Positions 7,779 to 17,230 of a stretch of DNA of 43,160 bases are shown here, piece by piece. Location of the stretch: the NCBI GenBank assembly GCA_023424785.1, contig JAFADP010000014.1, positions 1 through 43,160 on the forward strand, given 5' to 3'. Source of the stretch: Bacillota bacterium. GTDB lineage: Bacteria > Bacillota > Clostridia > Clostridiales > Clostridiaceae. Each line of letters opens with the position of its first letter. The stretch's first letter is position 1. The translations under genes and the position numbers were made by a program. The notes below the pieces were generated by a model. The model was not told where the DNA came from, made no database searches, and saw nothing but the letters and a program-made list of their open reading frames with translations.

Positions 7779-10319
7779 GTGTTACAGGAAAAAGTAATGA
7801 TTCCAGGATTAACGACTAAAGAAGCTGAAAAGAGAATAAAAAGCTTTGGATTGAATGAGTTAAAACATAAAAAGAAAGTATCACCCATAAAAACATTTTT
7901 ACTTCAGTTTAATGACTTTATGGTTTGGGTACTTTTAGGGGCCACTTTAATATCTGCCATTATGGGAGATGTAGCTGATGCTATAACCATAGTAATCATA
8001 GTAGTTGTTAATGCAATATTAGGTTTTGTTCAAGAATTTAGAACAGAAAAGTCATTAGAAGCGCTAAAGGATTTAGCAGCACCTACATGTAAAGTATTTA
8101 GAGATGGTAGTTTAAGTGTAATTAATTCAATTTATTTAACCGTAGGAGATGTAGTTGTATTAGAGGCGGGAGATAGAATACCAGCAGATGGAGAGTTTAT
8201 TGAACTTTCAGGACTTATGGTTGATGAATCACTTCTTACAGGAGAGTCTGTAGGTGTTAGTAAGGATAGTAAAAATAATAGTGGATTTATGGGTACAACA
8301 GTATTAAAGGGAAAGGGACTACTTAAGGTTAATGGAATTGGAATGAAAACCGAGATGGGTAAAATAGCAAATTTACTTGATAATATAAAAGAAGAAAAAT
8401 CTCCATTAAAAGAAAGATTAGAATCACTTGGGAAAATACTTGTTATAGTTTGTCTTATAGTTTGTGCAGTTGTAACTATTCTTGGAATTGTTAGGGGAAA
8501 TGATATTGGAGAAATGTTTTTACTTGGAGTAAGTTTAGCTGTAGCAGCAATACCAGAAGGTTTAGCAGCTATTGTTACAGTTGCATTAGCATTAGGTGTT
8601 TCTAGAATGCTTAAGAGAAATGCATTAATTAGAAAGCTTCCAGCAGTAGAAACCTTAGGTTGTACTTCAGTAATTTGTTCAGACAAGACAGGAACATTAA
8701 CTCAAAATAAAATGACAGTAAAAGAAGTTTATATAAATGGAAGAATTTACGAAGTTCCAAAAGAAAAATTAACAGACTCTACAATGCTTATGAAATCATT
8801 AGTTTATTGTAATGATTGTAATTATGATTTTAAGAAAATTAAAGTAGATAAATGTGTATCAGGAGATCCTACAGAAACAGCATTAATTAAGTTATTTTTT
8901 AAAGATACTAAGGTATTAAAATCTTTTTTAGAAAAAGCAGAAAGAACTTATGATATTCCTTTTGATTCAACTAGAAAAATGATGTCTGTAATAATGAAAG
9001 AAGATGGAAAAGAAACAGCATATATTAAAGGTGCACCTGAAAGGGTTATAGATAGATGTTCTTTTATATTAGAAAATAATAAAGTTAAACCATTTACTTT
9101 TCAAAAGAAAAAACAAGTTGCATCATTTATAGAAGCAATGTCATCAAGAGCATTAAGATGCCTTGCAGCAGCTTATAAAGTAGAAGGTTTAACTAAAGGA
9201 AGTAAGCTTGAAGATAATCTTATCTTTATTGGAGTAGTAGGAAGCATTGATCCTCCAAGAGATGAAGCAAGAGATGCAGTTTTAAAGTGTAAGCTTGCAG
9301 GAATAAAACCAATAATGATAACTGGAGATCATAAAAATACAGCATTAGCCATAGCACAATCTTTAAATATATGTAGTAATAAAGATCAAGTTTTAACTGG
9401 TGAAGAGTTAGAAAAGTTAAGTGATGAGGAATTAGATAATAGAATAGATAAGTTAAGAGTATTTGCTAGAGTTTCTCCGGATCACAAACTTAGAATAGTA
9501 AAAGCTTTTAAAAGTAAAGAAAATGTTGTTGCAATGACTGGAGATGGAGTTAATGATGCGCCTGCAATTAAAGAAGCGGATATTGGTATATCAATGGGTA
9601 TATCAGGTACAGATGTTACAAAGGAAGCTTCATCTATGATACTTATGGATGATAATTTTGCAACTATAGTAGCAGCAGTAGAAGAAGGAAGAGTAATTTA
9701 TGATAATATAAGAAAATTTATAAGATACCTTTTATCTTGTAATTTAGGAGAAGTTCTTACAATGTTTTTAGCATCATTATTTAGTCTTCCAACACCACTA
9801 ACACCAATACAAATTTTATTTGTAAATCTAGCTACTGATGGATTACCAGCTATTGCCTTAGGCGTAGACCCTCCAGATAAGGATATAATGAGGCAAACAC
9901 CAAGAAGTAGAAAAGAGAATATATTTGCAAGAGGATTAACAGAAAAAATACTAGTTAGAGGATGTTTAATAGGAATATGTACATTATTATCATTTATTAT
10001 ATCAAGACTTTATGGTATGGACTTAGAAACATGTAGAACAATATCATTATCAACATTAGTTATGTCTCAATTAATACACGTATTTGAATGTAGATCAGAA
10101 AGACATTCAATATTCCAAATAAAACTATTTACTAATATATATTTAGTTGGAGCAGTACTTGTATCTATTATAATGCTAAGCTGTGTTATATATATACCAT
10201 TCTTACAAAGTGTATTTCATACAGTACCACTAGCTTTAAACCAATGGCTTATAATATTATTCTTCTCAGGAATAATTGGTTTTGTTAATAGTATATATTT
10301 ATTTATAAAAAATAAATAA
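7779..10319 (+). CDS. P-type Ca2+-transporting ATPase (P2A, PMR1/SERCA-like)
   Basis: An 846-residue P-type ATPase, full length. Domains in order: N-terminal cation-ATPase segment (5-70), two membrane helices, actuator domain with LTGES (153-157), two helices with AAIPEGLAA in helix 4 near 255-263, phosphorylation site DKTGTLTQNK with Asp302, nucleotide domain with KGAPE, hinge MTGDGVNDAPA, and a C-terminal membrane domain with six helices containing NLATDGLPA. PEGL in helix 4 with N...D in helix 6 is the Ca2+-pump signature, so export of Ca2+ (or Mn2+) is likely. GTG is the start, seven bases after AGGAGG. It is divergent from ppaC. Confidence 0.93.
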   Translation: MLQEKVMIPGLTTKEAEKRIKSFGLNELKHKKKVSPIKTFLLQFNDFMVWVLLGATLISAIMGDVADAITIVIIVVVNAILGFVQEFRTEKSLEALKDLAAPTCKVFRDGSLSVINSIYLTVGDVVVLEAGDRIPADGEFIELSGLMVDESLLTGESVGVSKDSKNNSGFMGTTVLKGKGLLKVNGIGMKTEMGKIANLLDNIKEEKSPLKERLESLGKILVIVCLIVCAVVTILGIVRGNDIGEMFLLGVSLAVAAIPEGLAAIVTVALALGVSRMLKRNALIRKLPAVETLGCTSVICSDKTGTLTQNKMTVKEVYINGRIYEVPKEKLTDSTMLMKSLVYCNDCNYDFKKIKVDKCVSGDPTETALIKLFFKDTKVLKSFLEKAERTYDIPFDSTRKMMSVIMKEDGKETAYIKGAPERVIDRCSFILENNKVKPFTFQKKKQVASFIEAMSSRALRCLAAAYKVEGLTKGSKLEDNLIFIGVVGSIDPPRDEARDAVLKCKLAGIKPIMITGDHKNTALAIAQSLNICSNKDQVLTGEELEKLSDEELDNRIDKLRVFARVSPDHKLRIVKAFKSKENVVAMTGDGVNDAPAIKEADIGISMGISGTDVTKEASSMILMDDNFATIVAAVEEGRVIYDNIRKFIRYLLSCNLGEVLTMFLASLFSLPTPLTPIQILFVNLATDGLPAIALGVDPPDKDIMRQTPRSRKENIFARGLTEKILVRGCLIGICTLLSFIISRLYGMDLETCRTISLSTLVMSQLIHVFECRSERHSIFQIKLFTNIYLVGAVLVSIIMLSCVIYIPFLQSVFHTVPLALNQWLIILFFSGIIGFVNSIYLFIKNK

Positions 10320-10374
10320 GAGTATAAGATGTCTTATTTGGTAAAATTAAGAAATTAAAAAGATTTAAAAAAAT

Positions 10375-10422
10375 ACTCCTATACTATAATTTAATTATAT
10401 AAATTATAGTATGGGAGTTTTT
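10375..10422 (+). terminator. Intrinsic terminator after the P-type ATPase gene
   Basis: An 18-bp stem (10375-10392 with 10401-10418, one T-G wobble) with an 8-base AT loop and a short T run. Confidence 0.85.
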
Positions 10423-10475
10423 AATATGAAGAAAAAAACTTCTTTCACTTAAAATAGAATCAAGGAGGGGGAGGT

Positions 10476-11153
10476 ATGATAAATAATATAAGTACATTAA
10501 CAAGAGAGGGAGTTATACAACAACGACGATTAAAAAAATTAAGAAGGAAGAGAAGAACATATATAATATCATTATTATTTGTATGTTTAATGTGTATAAT
10601 AACATTAAAAATAATTGATGCAGTAGGAAAAAGTAATAATATAGATACTTCACAAGAATTAAGTAGTAATAGTATACCTTTATTTTTACAGTATGATAAA
10701 AGGTGGGGAAACCTTAAATATGGAGATGATACCATAGCTAAAGAAGGTTGTGGTCCAACATGTTTAGCTATGGTAATTGTAGGGCTTACTAAAGATGATA
10801 GTATAGATCCTAAAGTAGTAGCAGATTTTAGTAAGGATAACGGATACTATGCTGGCAAGGATGGAACGAAATGGAGCCTCATGACAGAAGGAGCATCACA
10901 TTATGGAATTAATAGTTATGAGATACCTTTAGATAAAGATATGATTATAAATGAACTTGAAGCTGGAAATCCAATTATTTGTAGCATGGGACCAGGGGAT
11001 TTTACAAATAAAGGGCATTTTATAGTTCTTAAGGCATATAAAGATGGAAAGTTTGAAGTTAATGATCCAAATAGTAGAAGGAGAAGCAAGAAGTTATGGA
11101 AATATGAAGATATAAGTGATCAAATAAGAGCAATATGGTCATTTTCATTATAA
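10476..11153 (+). CDS. Membrane-anchored C39-like cysteine peptidase family protein
   Basis: A 225-residue protein. Residues 1-27 are basic (LKKLRRKRR), about 28-48 form one membrane helix, and the rest should lie outside the cell. The outer part has the C39-like/papain-like layout: PLFLQYDKRWG (69-79), the nucleophile region EGCGPTCLAMV, a KGHFIVL histidine, and NDPNS as the third catalytic region. Relatives are the C39_2 family, found in Gram-positive secreted and surface proteins. Substrate unknown; with no transporter domain it is not a bacteriocin-processing ABC exporter. AAGGAGG lies 8 bases before the ATG. It stands alone between two terminators. Confidence 0.85.
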   Translation: MINNISTLTREGVIQQRRLKKLRRKRRTYIISLLFVCLMCIITLKIIDAVGKSNNIDTSQELSSNSIPLFLQYDKRWGNLKYGDDTIAKEGCGPTCLAMVIVGLTKDDSIDPKVVADFSKDNGYYAGKDGTKWSLMTEGASHYGINSYEIPLDKDMIINELEAGNPIICSMGPGDFTNKGHFIVLKAYKDGKFEVNDPNSRRRSKKLWKYEDISDQIRAIWSFSL

Positions 11154-11188
11154 AAAAAGAGTTTACATTTGAATGTAAACTCTTTTTT
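11153..11188. terminator. Bidirectional terminator
   Basis: A 16-bp stem AAAAAAGAGTTTACAT / ATGTAAACTCTTTTTT with loop TTGA, shared by the peptidase gene and the converging minus-strand gene. Confidence 0.9.
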
Positions 11189-11196
11189 ATATGAAA

Positions 11197-11610
11197 TTAT
11201 CTTCTCATCATTTTAGTTGCTTGTTGTTTTGATTTCTTTAATTGAGAATGGTCAAATGGCAATAAGTCTCTTCTTGTTGTTAAGTTAAGAACATTTTGTA
11301 TTGCAATAACATCAGAATCTTTTTGGCCTTTAATACCTTTAAGTCCCATAATAATAACTTTATGTCCTATTTTCACAGGAATAAATTCTGGCTTTTTAAA
11401 CCATCTATTTTTTTTATATGTAGCTTTTACAACACCTTTACTAACATCAGATTTAATAACGAAATCTACAACTAATTTTTTTATTATAATGTAATTCTTT
11501 TCAGTGAATTTTACTGAAACAACAGTACCAGAAGCACTAGCTACTCTGTCTCCATATTTCTCCATATATGAATCTTGGAAGTATTTATTTAATTTATCTT
11601 TAAATCCCAT
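11197..11610 (-). CDS. Conserved hypothetical protein, 137 aa, not recognised
   Basis: I do not recognise the family. The product is 137 residues and strongly basic. Residues about 25-105 alternate short hydrophobic strands and turns (GTVVSVKF, KLVVDFVI, KVIIMGL, VIAIQNVLN), which suggests a small beta-barrel or OB-like fold; the C-terminus is Lys/Gln/Arg-rich and ends in MMRR. No signal peptide or membrane segment. ATG 11610 is preferred because AAGGAG sits 7 bases before it; the TTG two codons upstream would almost touch that site. A basic beta-barrel could bind nucleic acid, but that is only a guess. Confidence 0.7.
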   Translation of the reverse strand: MGFKDKLNKYFQDSYMEKYGDRVASASGTVVSVKFTEKNYIIIKKLVVDFVIKSDVSKGVVKATYKKNRWFKKPEFIPVKIGHKVIIMGLKGIKGQKDSDVIAIQNVLNLTTRRDLLPFDHSQLKKSKQQATKMMRR

Positions 11611-11664
11611 AATCAAGCTCCTTTTTATAATAAGAAATTAATAAAAAACCATTTTATTTACTTA

Positions 11665-11673
11665 ATTATAGCA
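11665..11673 (-). promoter_or_regulatory. Extended -10 promoter for the 137-aa gene
   Basis: On the minus strand TGCTATAAT (TG-n-TATAAT) is seen, with TTTAAA 17 bases upstream of the -10 hexamer as a partial -35, about 55 bases before the start codon. Confidence 0.55.
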
Positions 11674-11752
11674 TAGTTTAACTATTTTTTAAATACTATT
11701 TAATATATGGATTATTGCAAGTAAATTTACTAATTAATACTAGGAGGGTTAT

Positions 11753-12934
11753 ATGATTGACTTTATAAAAGAAGCTTTGGACATAAAAGAAGAATTAATC
11801 AGTATAAGACGATGCATACATCAGAATCCTGAATTAGGCTTTGAAGAATATAGAACATCTAAGATAATAAAGGATTTTCTGACTAAGGAAAATATACCTT
11901 TCTATTCAGTAGCAAATACAGGTGTATGTGCAGAAATTGTTGGTGAAGGAAGAGGAAAAAAAGTTATTGCTTTAAGAGCAGATATGGACGCATTGCCAAT
12001 AGAAGAAGATCCTGAATATACTTATAGATCTAAAATAAAAGGGAAAATGCATGCATGTGGTCATGATGCACATACTGCAATATTATTAGGAACAGCTAAG
12101 ATTTTAAATAGAAATAAGAAGGAATTTGCAGGAATAGTTAAATTGCTTTTTGAACCAGGCGAGGAGACAACAGGAGGAGCGCCTATAATGATTAATGAAG
12201 GCGTATTAAAGGAACCATATGTAGAGAGGATAGTAGGTCTTCATGTTTCAGAAGATTTAGATTGTGGAAAAATAGGAGTAAAGCTTGATATGGTTAATGC
12301 AGCTTCAAATCCATTTACTATAAGAATAAAAGGAAGAGGAGGACATGGTGCTCATCCAGATAAAACAGTAGATCCTATAGTAGCAGCCTCAAATGTAGTA
12401 ATGTCTATACAGACTATAGCTAGTAGAGAGGTTCCTCCAGTAAATCCAGTTGTAATAACAGTAGGAAGTATAAAGGGGGGTACAGCACCTAATGTTATAC
12501 CAGATGAGGTTACTTTAAGTGGAATAATTAGAACTATTACAAATGAGGATAGAGTATATGTAGTTAAAAGACTAGAAGAAATTGTATCAGGAGTATGCGA
12601 AGCTTTAAGAGCAGAAGGAAGAGTTGTAGTTGAAGAAGGATATCCTTGCCTTTATAATGATGAAGAGATGGTTAAAAGAGTAAAGAAAATAGGAAAAAAA
12701 ATAATTGGGGAAAGAAATGTATTAGATCAGAAGAATCCAAGTATGGGAGTTGAAAGTTTTGCATATTTTGCTCAAGAGAGACCTTCTGTATTTTATTATT
12801 TAGGAACAAGAAACAAGAGTAAAGGAGCATATAAGCCAGCTCATAGCTCAGGATTTAAGATAGATGAAGAAGCTATCCCTATAGGCGTAGCAATGCAATG
12901 TGCTATAGCGTTTGATTATTTGACAAGTTTGTAA
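11753..12934 (+). CDS. M20-family amidohydrolase (N-acyl-amino-acid/hippurate hydrolase type)
   Basis: A 393-residue M20D-type metallohydrolase that should cleave an N-acyl or N-aroyl amino acid, or a related amide, in the cytosol. Metal-site motifs: ALRADMDALPI at 73-83, MHACGHDAHT at 99-108 (Cys102, His104), FEPGEET at 133-139 (Glu137/Glu138), and GLHV at 162-165 (His164). The lid/dimerisation domain starts near GRGGHGAHPD. A late HSSGFKID carries the last histidine ligand. AGGAGGGT precedes ATG 11753. No clear terminator follows, so read-through into the pseudouridine synthase 64 bases on is possible. The true substrate cannot be told from sequence. Confidence 0.9.
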   Translation: MIDFIKEALDIKEELISIRRCIHQNPELGFEEYRTSKIIKDFLTKENIPFYSVANTGVCAEIVGEGRGKKVIALRADMDALPIEEDPEYTYRSKIKGKMHACGHDAHTAILLGTAKILNRNKKEFAGIVKLLFEPGEETTGGAPIMINEGVLKEPYVERIVGLHVSEDLDCGKIGVKLDMVNAASNPFTIRIKGRGGHGAHPDKTVDPIVAASNVVMSIQTIASREVPPVNPVVITVGSIKGGTAPNVIPDEVTLSGIIRTITNEDRVYVVKRLEEIVSGVCEALRAEGRVVVEEGYPCLYNDEEMVKRVKKIGKKIIGERNVLDQKNPSMGVESFAYFAQERPSVFYYLGTRNKSKGAYKPAHSSGFKIDEEAIPIGVAMQCAIAFDYLTSL

Positions 12935-12998
12935 AATAATATTAATCTAAGTAGTATGGGGAATGATAACCAAAAGTTAAACAGGAGTTGATTATATT

Positions 12999-13967
12999 TT
13001 GAAAAAAATAGAAATAGGAAGTAATGAAGCAGGGCAGAGATTAGATAAGTTTTTGAGAAAGCTATTAAAGGATGTACCTTTAAGTGCTATCTTTAAAGCT
13101 TTAAGAAAGGGAGATATAAGAGTCAACGGTAAGAAGCAAAAAGAAAAATATCCACTACAAGAAGGGGACCTTGTAGAAATAAGATATATTCAAAGTAAGA
13201 GAGAAGTAAAGGAAAACTTTATACAAGTTGATGCAAGCGGATTAAAAATTGTTTTTGAAGACGAAAACTTAGTAATAGTGGAAAAGTGGCCTGGAGTATT
13301 AGTTCATTCTGACAGCAATTCTCAAGAGCCTACATTAACAGATTATGTTCTGTCTTATTTAAAGAATAAAGGTGATTATGTTCCAGAAAATGAACTTACA
13401 TTTACTCCAGCTCCATGCAACAGACTTGATAGAAATACAAGTGGTATGGTTATATTCGGAAAGAATTTTGAAAGCTTAAGATTATTAAATGAAATAATAA
13501 GAGAGGGTAATGTTGAAAAGTATTATAATACTTTAGTTAAAGGTAAAGTAAAAGATGGATTATATACAGGATATATATTAAAAAATGAAACAGAGAATAT
13601 ATCTAAGATATATGATAAAAAAGTTCCTAATTCTAAGGCAATTGAAATGGAAGTTAAGACAGTAAAAACAAATGGTGCTTTTTCATTCTTAGAGATTAAC
13701 TTAATAACAGGTAGAAGTCATCAAATAAGAGCACATTTATCTCATTTAGGATCACCTGTTATAGGAGATAGCAAGTATGGTGATAAAAAAATAAATTCAT
13801 TCTTTGAAAATAAGTTTGGATTAAATTATCAATACTTATATGCATATAAGTTGATATTTAGAAATACAAGTGGTAAGTTAGAATACTTAAATAATAAAAC
13901 AATAGCACATTCTTTACCACCAATATTCAAAAAAATTAAGAATGATGTATTTAAGTTTTCTTTATAG
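12999..13967 (+). CDS. RluA-family ribosomal large-subunit pseudouridine synthase
   Basis: A 322-residue enzyme of the RluA/RluC/RluD family that isomerises uridines in rRNA. An S4 RNA-binding domain spans about 13-60 (AGQRLDKFLRK...), and the catalytic domain begins near 85. The catalytic aspartate is Asp144 in NRLDRNTSGM, and GRSHQIRAHL is the second conserved motif. The length fits RluC-like proteins; the exact rRNA position is not readable. The start is TTG at 12999; AGGAG lies 11 bases upstream, a long spacing, and no better in-frame ATG fits the S4 domain. The flippase gene starts 16 bases after its stop, so the two form an operon. Confidence 0.92.
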   Translation: MKKIEIGSNEAGQRLDKFLRKLLKDVPLSAIFKALRKGDIRVNGKKQKEKYPLQEGDLVEIRYIQSKREVKENFIQVDASGLKIVFEDENLVIVEKWPGVLVHSDSNSQEPTLTDYVLSYLKNKGDYVPENELTFTPAPCNRLDRNTSGMVIFGKNFESLRLLNEIIREGNVEKYYNTLVKGKVKDGLYTGYILKNETENISKIYDKKVPNSKAIEMEVKTVKTNGAFSFLEINLITGRSHQIRAHLSHLGSPVIGDSKYGDKKINSFFENKFGLNYQYLYAYKLIFRNTSGKLEYLNNKTIAHSLPPIFKKIKNDVFKFSL

Positions 13968-13983
13968 TTAAGGAGTTTTTATT

Positions 13984-15594
13984 ATGAAGCAAGGAAATTC
14001 AGCAGCAAAGGGAGTTTTAATACTTTCTATAGCTGGGATTTTAAGTAAGGCTATGTCAATGCTATATTCGCCATTCCTTATAGCAATTTTAGGAGATAGG
14101 GGATATGGAGTATATTCAAAAATTACAGAGGTATTTTTATTTGTATATGCGTTGACTAGTGTTGGCGCTCAACCTTCAGTAGCAAAGGTTGTTTCTGAAT
14201 TTATAGCATTAGGAGAGCCAGAAAAGGCAGAAAGAACACTACAAGTATCAAGAAAGTTTTATTTAGTAATAGGTATAATAGCAGCTACCTTTATGATATT
14301 ATTAGCAAAACCAATAGCAAATCTTGCTGAGAGTCCACAGGGAGCATATGGAATAATGGCATTAGCTCCTTGCGTAGCAATAACTGCTGTACTATCTGCT
14401 TATAGAGGATATATGCAAGGTAAAATGAATATGAAATCTATAGGTATATCTCAAATACTAGAACAAATGCTAAATGTAATAATAAGCTTATTATTTGCAT
14501 TTATACTTGTTCAATTTAGTTTAGCATATGGTGCTGCTGGAGCACAAATAGGAACATCTGTAGGAGCTTTATTTGCTTGCTTTTATATAATATACTGTAG
14601 AAATAAAGAAGAGGACGATGAGCTTGAATTTCAAGGTAGCAAAAAGGAATTAAAGGAAGAGAATAGAAAAATACTAAAAAGAGTTATAGCATATTCTGTT
14701 CCTATAATAATTAGCTCAGGTCTACAAAACTTTGGTGGTCTAGTAGATATGACTAATGTATCTAGTAGATTAATAGTAGCAGGATTTACTTCTAGAGAAG
14801 GAGAAATCCTATATGGTTACTACTCCAAATATAAAACATTATATGGAGTTCCATTAATAATGATAACAGCTATTGGAACAACAGTATTACCAAGTATAGC
14901 AAGAGCTATGGCTGTTAAAGATAAAAAAGAAATAAGAAAAAATATAAGATATGCATTTAAGGTTGCATTTGCAATAGCAATACCAGCAGCTATAGGATTA
15001 TCTATGTTAGCAAATGAGATTTATATGAGTCTTTATGGTAATACATCAGGAGCAAGAATGTTGGTTTTAGGTTCGTTTATATTAGTTCTTATGACAGTAA
15101 CTCAAATACAAAGTAATATTCTTCAAGGAATTAATAGATTTTATTTTATAGTAAAAAGTTTTGGAATAGGTATTGTATGCAAAATAGTAGCTAATTATTT
15201 TCTTGTTGCACAACCAAGTATTAATATATATGGTGTAATATTAGGTAATGCTATATGGTATATAATTCCGGCTCTATTAAATCATAAAGAGATAAAGCGA
15301 GTTATGCATATGAGATTGAACTTAGTTAAATATATATTTAAACCACTTTTAGCATCAATAGTTATGGCATTAGCAATTTTAGTAGTAAGACAACCAATAA
15401 ACTTTATGTATAGATTTATAAGTATTTCAAGATTTACATCTATATTAGTTACTATAATGTCAGTTGGTATAGGAGCTTTTGTATATGCATACTTAATGAT
15501 ATTAATGGGCGGAGTTACAAGGTCTGATATACATAAAATATCACCAAAGATAATAAGACTTATGCCTAGATTTATGAGAAAGAAGCTTAAATAG
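13984..15594 (+). CDS. MOP-superfamily flippase, MurJ/YtgP-like polysaccharide biosynthesis protein
   Basis: A 536-residue integral membrane protein with about 12-14 hydrophobic helices. The N-terminus (SAAKGVLILSIAGILSK, then GDRGYGVYSKI) is typical of the YtgP/SpoVB/MurJ group of the MOP superfamily, which flips lipid-linked cell-wall precursors across the membrane. The length is close to YtgP of Bacillus, a lipid II flippase, so a MurJ role is a fair inference. It ends in a basic tail (RLMPRFMRKKLK). AAGGAG lies about 9 bases before ATG 13984. Co-transcribed with the pseudouridine synthase. A second, more SpoVB-like paralogue lies at 27986-29482. Confidence 0.88.
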   Translation: MKQGNSAAKGVLILSIAGILSKAMSMLYSPFLIAILGDRGYGVYSKITEVFLFVYALTSVGAQPSVAKVVSEFIALGEPEKAERTLQVSRKFYLVIGIIAATFMILLAKPIANLAESPQGAYGIMALAPCVAITAVLSAYRGYMQGKMNMKSIGISQILEQMLNVIISLLFAFILVQFSLAYGAAGAQIGTSVGALFACFYIIYCRNKEEDDELEFQGSKKELKEENRKILKRVIAYSVPIIISSGLQNFGGLVDMTNVSSRLIVAGFTSREGEILYGYYSKYKTLYGVPLIMITAIGTTVLPSIARAMAVKDKKEIRKNIRYAFKVAFAIAIPAAIGLSMLANEIYMSLYGNTSGARMLVLGSFILVLMTVTQIQSNILQGINRFYFIVKSFGIGIVCKIVANYFLVAQPSINIYGVILGNAIWYIIPALLNHKEIKRVMHMRLNLVKYIFKPLLASIVMALAILVVRQPINFMYRFISISRFTSILVTIMSVGIGAFVYAYLMILMGGVTRSDIHKISPKIIRLMPRFMRKKLK

Positions 15595-15619
15595 TAATAT
15601 TATAAATATAAGATAATAC

Positions 15620-15656
15620 AAAGGCTGTATCAAAATTTATTCTGATACAGCCTTTT
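15620..15656. terminator. Bidirectional terminator between the flippase and sdaAA
   Basis: A 13-bp stem AAAGGCTGTATCA / TGATACAGCCTTT with a 10-base loop, between convergent genes. Confidence 0.85.
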
Positions 15657-15670
15657 AATATTAAAAATAT

Positions 15671-16537
15671 TTAAGAAAGCGTTTCTGCGATTTTTATTCC
15701 TGTAGGAGTAATAGCAAGACCTCCTGTTCCTGTTTCACGTAAGCAAGAAGGCATAGCATCACCAATATTTTTCATAGCATCTATAACTTCATCTGGTGGA
15801 ATTTGACTTCTAATTCCTGCAATAGCCATATCTACACTTGTAAGAGCATTAACAGCTCCAATTACATTTCTTTTTACACAAGGAACCTCTACTAAACCAG
15901 CAACAGGGTCACATACTAAACCTAATAAACTTTTTAATGCTAAGGCACTAGCATGAGCTATACATTCATTATCTCCACCTCTTAAATAAGCCAAAGCACC
16001 AGCAACCATTGAGCTTGCAGAACCAATTTCAGCTTGGCATCCACCAGCAGCTCCAGATATTGAAGCTCTAGTTGCAATAACCTCACCAATTCCAGAAGCT
16101 ACATATAATGATTCAATAATTTTTTCTTGTGGAATATTAAATTCCTCTTCAAAAGTTATTAAAACAGCAGGAATAACACCACAAGAGCCAGCAGTAGGTG
16201 CAGCAACTATTCTTTTCATACAAGCATTAGATTCACCCATTTTTAATGCTCTTTCCATTACTTTTCCTATAAAGTTTCCACAAATAATATCATTGTTTTT
16301 TAGAGCAATACTTATTTTTTCACCTTCTCCTCCTACTAAATTACTAGATGATTTTAAGTTTTTGTCATAGTATGTATCTGAAACTTTCATGCTTTCATAA
16401 AGAAGATTCATTTTTCCTATAGATTCTTCCATAGACACCTGTCTTTCATTCATATCATCTTCAAGAATTACTTTAAAAAAAGATTTATTTGTACTTTCTG
16501 ATAATTTTATTATTTCAGATATAGAATTAAAGCTCAT
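15671..16537 (-). CDS. sdaAA: L-serine dehydratase (ammonia-lyase), iron-sulfur type, alpha subunit
   Basis: A 288-residue catalytic subunit of the 4Fe-4S L-serine dehydratase, which turns L-serine into pyruvate and ammonia. Conserved segments: AAPTAGSCGVIPA, the Gly-rich SGAAGGCQAEIGSA and LVCDPVAGLVEVPCVKRN. The cysteines in these segments are the candidates for cluster binding. The C-terminus ends at the usual GGLAITPTG. ATG 16537 is chosen: GGAAGGTG lies 6 bases upstream within the end of sdaAB, and the two genes overlap by 11 bases, a typical sign of translational coupling. In-frame codons further upstream would precede that site. The oxygen-sensitive cluster fits an anaerobe. Confidence 0.94.
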   Translation of the reverse strand: MSFNSISEIIKLSESTNKSFFKVILEDDMNERQVSMEESIGKMNLLYESMKVSDTYYDKNLKSSSNLVGGEGEKISIALKNNDIICGNFIGKVMERALKMGESNACMKRIVAAPTAGSCGVIPAVLITFEEEFNIPQEKIIESLYVASGIGEVIATRASISGAAGGCQAEIGSASSMVAGALAYLRGGDNECIAHASALALKSLLGLVCDPVAGLVEVPCVKRNVIGAVNALTSVDMAIAGIRSQIPPDEVIDAMKNIGDAMPSCLRETGTGGLAITPTGIKIAETLS

Positions 16538-17204
16538 AATCATCACCTTCCTTACTAAGATAAGTTACTTTAATTACACCTTCTTGATGTTTTAACCATT
16601 GTATTCCTTCAAGTGGAACTTCTTGATCGCATTCAATAATCATAACAGCTTCTCCACCTTTTGAGTGACGATAAAGTTGCATAGTTGCTATATTTACCAT
16701 TTTGTGACCAAGCATAGATGTTACTGCCATTACATGACCAGGTTCATCCATGTTATGAACAATTAGAGTAGGATAATCACCGCAAAAATTAGCATCTAAC
16801 TTATCAATTTTATTTATTTTTATTTGGCCACCACCTATAGATGAAGCCTCTATTTCTAACTCACGTCCATTTATACCTGTTAATTTAAGTACTACTGTAT
16901 TAGGATGAGCATCTTTTAAATTAATGCCATTAAAAGAGAAATCCATACCTCTTTCTTCTGCTAATGAGAAGCTATTAGCAATTCTTGTATCATCAGGTTT
17001 CATTCCTAGAAGTCCTGCAATTATTGCTTTATCTGTTCCGTGCCCTTTACCTGTAGCTAAAAATGATCCATGTAAAAATATATTAGCATTTTTAATTTCT
17101 TCATTTATAAGTTGTCTTGATATAAGACCAATTTTTACAGCACCAGCAGTATGCGAACTTGATGGTCCAACCATAACGGGTCCCATTATATCAAAAATAT
17201 TCAT
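16527..17204 (-). CDS. sdaAB: L-serine dehydratase, iron-sulfur type, beta subunit
   Basis: A 225-residue beta subunit. Residues about 1-150 form the SDH-beta domain with MGPVMVGPSSSHTAGA close to the N-terminus, a motif of the family. Residues about 148-220 form an ACT domain (LIVHNMDEPGHVMAVTSML and onward), which in relatives takes part in serine binding or subunit contact. ATG 17204 is chosen from AGAGGAGG about 8 bases upstream and the family start MNIFDIMGPV; the frame is open to 17267 but that part lies inside the leader hairpin. It is the first gene of the sdaAB-sdaAA operon, placed behind a strong leader stem-loop. Confidence 0.93.
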   Translation of the reverse strand: MNIFDIMGPVMVGPSSSHTAGAVKIGLISRQLINEEIKNANIFLHGSFLATGKGHGTDKAIIAGLLGMKPDDTRIANSFSLAEERGMDFSFNGINLKDAHPNTVVLKLTGINGRELEIEASSIGGGQIKINKIDKLDANFCGDYPTLIVHNMDEPGHVMAVTSMLGHKMVNIATMQLYRHSKGGEAVMIIECDQEVPLEGIQWLKHQEGVIKVTYLSKEGDDYEL

Positions 17205-17230
17205 ATATAAACCTCCTCTCATAAAAATAA

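Noticed and set aside
8132..8686. Open minus-strand frame of 184 codons
   Set aside because: It lies wholly inside the P-type ATPase gene on the other strand, has no ribosome binding site and reads as low-complexity Ser/Thr/Pro/Ile, the usual shadow of an AT-rich gene.
10426..10452. Eight-codon reading frame MKKKTSFT after the P-ATPase terminator
   Set aside because: Too short and without a clear ribosome binding site; it probably has no coding role.
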